DNA from: G963666705 sp963666705 | GTDB taxonomy: Bacteria > Pseudomonadota > Alphaproteobacteria > CADEGL01 | Direction: 5' to 3' | NCBI GenBank assembly: GCA_963666705.2 | Contig: CAXXKO010000004.1 | Coordinates: forward strand, 186,001-250,000 | DNA: 64,000 bases | Part shown: positions 62,056 to 64,000 of the stretch, piece after piece | Layout of the letters: each line of letters opens with the position of its first letter | Position numbering within the stretch: position 1 is the stretch's first letter | Made by a program: the position numbers and the translations under genes | The notes under the pieces: model-generated | Seen by the model: only the letters and a program-made list of their open reading frames with translations | Database searches by the model: none | What the model was told of the DNA's origin: nothing

Positions 62056-62714
62056 AGCGTTTCCACCTCGACTGGAATCGCTCCAGGCCGCAAGGCGGCC
62101 CGCCGGCCGTCCGGCGCGCCCGCGCAGGCGCGGACCTCTCGGTCCGCTGCCGCGAGCGACAAAAGAGCGTTTCCAGCTCGACTGGAATCGCTCCGGGCCG
62201 CAAGGCGGCCCGCCGGCCGTCCGGCGCGCCCGCGCGGGCGCGGACCTCTCGGTCCGCTGCCGCGAGCGACAAAAGAGCGGTTCCAGCTCGACTGGAATCG
62301 CTCCAGGCCGCAAGGCGGCCCGCCGGCCGTCCGGCGCGCCCGCGCGGGCGCGGACCTCTCGGTCCGCTGCCGCGAGCGACAAAAGAGCGGTTCCAGCTCG
62401 ACTGGAATCGCTCCAGGCCGCAAGGCGGCCCGCCGGCCGTCCGGCGCGCCCGCGCGGGCGCGGACCTCTCGGTCCGCTGCCGCGAGCGACAAAAGAGCGG
62501 TTCCAGCTCGACTGGAATCGCTCCAGGCCGCAAGGCGGCCCGCCGGCCGTCCGGCGCGCCCGCGCAGGCGCGGACCTCTCGGTCCGCTGCCGCGAGCGAC
62601 AAAAGAGCGGTTCCAGCTCGACTGGAATCGCTCCAGGCCGCAAGGCGGCCCGCCGGCCGTCCGGCGCGCCCGCGCAGGCGCGGACCACTTGGTCCGCTGC
62701 CGCGAGCGACAAAA
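62055..62714 (+). repeat. Tandem array of six 110-bp structured repeat units
   Basis: Units begin at 62055, 62165, 62275, 62385, 62495 and 62605 with no spacer. Units 3 and 4 are identical; the others differ at one to three positions. Each unit contains five successive stem-loops: GAGCGgTTCCAG/CTGGAAtCGCTC (positions 1-29), GGCCGC-aag-GCGGCC (32-46), CGCCGG-ccgt-CCGGCG (47-62), palindrome CGCCCGCGCGGGCG (63-76) and GCGGACC-tctc-GGTCCGC (76-93), then a CGAGCGACAAAA tail. Since 110 is not a multiple of 3, the array creates overlapping long frames with internal repeats; none is a credible protein. It lies between lolA and the amidotransferase gene. Confidence 0.96.
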
Positions 62715-62718
62715 AAGG

Positions 62719-62753
62719 CTAGAGTGGGTCCGATCGAAGCGGAACCGCTTTAG
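62719..62753. repeat. 35-bp CTAG-bounded palindrome, copy 3
   Basis: Follows the last array unit after 4 bp. CTAGAGTGGGTCCG faces CGGAACCGCTTTAG around ATCGAAG. The remaining 38 bp to the next start codon contain no clear promoter. Confidence 0.85.
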
Positions 62754-62791
62754 CGCGGGCCGGTCGAGCGAGCTTTCCACGGACGGTCGTC

Positions 62792-63571
62792 ATGCAGCTT
62801 CCCCTCATCGGCGTTTGTGCCTGCTACCGGCATGTCGGCGACAACCCTTTCCACATGGCGGGCGACAAGTATGTGAGGGCCATTGGCGAGGGGGCCGGCG
62901 GGCTGCCCATGATCCTGCCGTCGCTCGGCGACTGGTACGATGTGGCGGCGCTGACCGGGCGTCTCGATGGGCTTCTGCTGACCGGCAGCCCCTCCAACGT
63001 CGAGCCGCGCCACTACGACGGCACGCCGAGCGCGCCGGGGACCGAGCACGACCCGGTGCGGGACGCAACCGTCCTGCCCCTGATCCGGGGCGCCCTCGCG
63101 GCGGGGCTGCCGTTGCTCGCCATATGCCGGGGTATCGAGGAGCTCAACGTGGCGCTCGGCGGCACCCTCCATCAGCGCGTCCAGGAGCTTCCCGGCCGCC
63201 TCGACCATCGCGCGCGCAAGGAGGTTCCCGTCGACCAGCGTTACGAGCCCGCCCACACGGTCGCGCTGACCGAGGGCGGCCAGCTCGCCACCCTTCTCGG
63301 GGCGCGGGAGCTCACGGTCAATTCCCTCCACGCCCAGGCCGTCGACCGGCCGGCCGGCCGTATCGCCGTCGAAGCCGTGGCACCGGACGGGACGATCGAA
63401 GCGGTGCGCGTCGAGGACGCGAGCGCCTTCGCCCTTGGCATCCAGTGGCATCCGGAATGGCGCTGCATGGAAAATCCCGCCTCCCGCGCCATCTTCGCCG
63501 CCTTCGGCGATGCGTGCCGCGAGCGGGCCCGCGCCCGTGAGGATGCCGATGCATGGCGGCGAGAGGCATAA
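62792..63571 (+). CDS. Class I glutamine amidotransferase-like hydrolase (PuuD/peptidase C26)
   Basis: 259 residues. The nucleophile elbow LLAICRGIEELNVALGGTL has Cys112, and the C-terminal GIQWHPEW supplies the catalytic His and Glu; LLTGSPSNVEP is the oxyanion loop. This matches gamma-glutamyl-gamma-aminobutyrate hydrolase, which splits gamma-glutamyl amides in putrescine breakdown. No puuABC partners are near, so the substrate could be another gamma-glutamyl amine. Its TAA stop abuts the inverted repeat at 63571. Confidence 0.9.
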   Translation: MQLPLIGVCACYRHVGDNPFHMAGDKYVRAIGEGAGGLPMILPSLGDWYDVAALTGRLDGLLLTGSPSNVEPRHYDGTPSAPGTEHDPVRDATVLPLIRGALAAGLPLLAICRGIEELNVALGGTLHQRVQELPGRLDHRARKEVPVDQRYEPAHTVALTEGGQLATLLGARELTVNSLHAQAVDRPAGRIAVEAVAPDGTIEAVRVEDASAFALGIQWHPEWRCMENPASRAIFAAFGDACRERARAREDADAWRREA

Positions 63572-63621
63572 TTAGTCATGCGAATCACGCATATATATCA
63601 TGCGTTATTCGCATGACTAAT
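63571..63621. promoter_or_regulatory. 51-bp AT-rich inverted repeat made of two dyad boxes
   Basis: Starts ATTAGTCATGCG and ends CGCATGACTAAT. Within it two 15-bp boxes of the form ATGCG-N5-CGCAT lie at 63578-63592 and 63600-63614, with centres 22 bp apart (two helix turns). The whole is also one large near-perfect palindrome with arms of about 21 bp. It could bind a dimeric repressor twice, or fold as a terminator after the upstream gene, though no T-run follows. The AT content contrasts with the surroundings. Confidence 0.6.
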
Positions 63622-63654
63622 CGCGCACTCTAGTATTATTTGAGAGTCATGGAG

Positions 63655-63727
63655 TGGCCGGGACCCGAGGGGTGCCGGTCGCCTGGAAGCGACTCCCCTG
63701 GCGCTTCCAGGCTCCGAAAGGAGCTTC
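63655..63727 (+). ncRNA. Candidate structured RNA or leader upstream of xth
   Basis: Between the inverted repeat and the terminator-like hairpin are two further clean stems: CTGGAAGCG (63683-63691) with CGCTTCCAG (63702-63710), and GCTCC-gaaa-GGAGC (63711-63724). Together with the terminator at 63728 this resembles an independent small RNA. I do not recognise a named family and no promoter is certain. Confidence 0.35.
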
Positions 63728-63767
63728 GAACGCCCGGCCACCCCCCCTGGCCGGGCGTTCATTTATT
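63728..63767 (+). terminator. Intrinsic terminator-like hairpin
   Basis: GAACGCCCGGCCA and TGGCCGGGCGTTC form a 13-bp perfect stem around a C-rich loop, followed by ATTTATT. It would end transcripts from the amidotransferase gene or from the candidate small RNA, 80 bp before the xth start. Confidence 0.75.
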
Positions 63768-63846
63768 CCGGCGGGCGCGATTCCGGCGGGCGAATCATCC
63801 CGGGGGGTTGAGCGGGGCGGCGGAAGCGGGCATCTTGCGCCCCACA

Positions 63847-64000
63847 ATGCCGCTGCGCCTCGCCACCTGGAACGTCAACTCGATCCGAATCCGCCTCGAA
63901 AGCCTCGAGCGGCTGGTCGAGGCCGCGCGCCCTGACGTGATCTGCCTTCAGGAGACCAAGGTCCAGAACGAGCAGTTCCCCGAGGCGGAGATCGCGGCGC
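63847..64000 (+). CDS. xth: Exodeoxyribonuclease III (3' truncated by window)
   Basis: The first 51 codons only. LRLATWNVNSIRIRLESL carries the conserved N-terminal Asn, and DVICLQETKVQNEQFP the metal-binding Glu of the exonuclease III/AP-endonuclease family, which acts in base excision repair. The reading frame is open to the window edge. Confidence 0.93.
   Translation, partial: MPLRLATWNVNSIRIRLESLERLVEAARPDVICLQETKVQNEQFPEAEIAA

Noticed and set aside
62055..62714. CRISPR array
   Set aside because: Units are contiguous with no variable spacers, are too long for CRISPR repeats, and no cas genes are near.
61285..62780. Long frames with internal repeats across 61.3-62.8 kb on both strands
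   Set aside because: They arise from the 110-bp array, which is stop-free in several frames; the peptide repeats simply follow the DNA repeat.

Overview
The window is high-GC chromosomal DNA that reads as an alphaproteobacterium, probably Rhodospirillales-like. The evidence is the ubiH-like / ftsK / lolA / xth neighbourhood, a 1,600-residue NAD-glutamate dehydrogenase, a UMF1-type transporter, a Trm112-DUF971 pair, and dense intergenic palindromic repeats of a kind common in that class. The assignment rests on gene content only.

Region 1 (1-38.3 kb) is one long surface-glycan locus, nearly all on the + strand, with many ATGA/GTGA stop-start overlaps. It opens with the end of an exporter-type ABC protein. 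A pseudaminic acid (Pse) pathway follows: PseB; a fused SpsF/PseF-like cytidylyltransferase plus class III aminotransferase; a fused PseG plus PseH-like GNAT; and PseI. Inside it sits an acyl-carrier module: TylF-type methyltransferase, B12-binding radical SAM protein, GNAT, MaoC-SDR fusion, FkbH and a dedicated ACP. A ketoacyl-ACP synthase III lies further down. The module probably builds an unusual acyl group for a sugar. A WbpB/WbpD/WbpE-like trio points to a second, 2,3-diamino sugar, and a sugar N-formyltransferase, a WbqC-like protein, a PIG-L deacetylase and a NodB-like protein suggest further tailoring. Four group-1 glycosyltransferases, two asparagine-synthetase-like proteins (one without its glutaminase cysteine), an O-antigen ligase/polymerase, a WecA/MraY-like lipid-carrier transferase and a membrane WbpM/PglF-like dehydratase complete the assembly line. 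No canonical PseC and no Wzx flippase are visible.

Region 2 (38.3-48.8 kb) is housekeeping: purH, a UMF1 transporter, NAD-glutamate dehydrogenase, an SDR, and a double-cupin gene broken by an in-frame TAG. A repeat-rich spacer (41.44-42.10 kb) holds a diverged 110-bp element, a 229-bp MITE-like element and a tandem duplication of the gdh 3' end.

Region 3 (49.0-54.3 kb) is an accessory islet beside a tRNA-Gly(GCC): a restriction endonuclease gene split by an IS3-type element, converging on vsr and a C5 cytosine methyltransferase, then a RES/DUF2384 toxin-antitoxin pair on the other side of the tRNA.

Region 4 (54.4-64.0 kb) is core: a prolyl-tRNA editing protein, a CnoX-like thioredoxin, a LON-domain protein, Trm112, DUF971, a UbiH-family monooxygenase, FtsK, LolA, a class I amidotransferase-like hydrolase and the start of xth. 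A structured 110-bp intergenic repeat recurs here: once inverted after cnoX, once before ftsK, and as six head-to-tail copies after lolA. Each is joined to a 35-bp palindrome. Very long ORFs across these repeats and antisense to gdh are artefacts.
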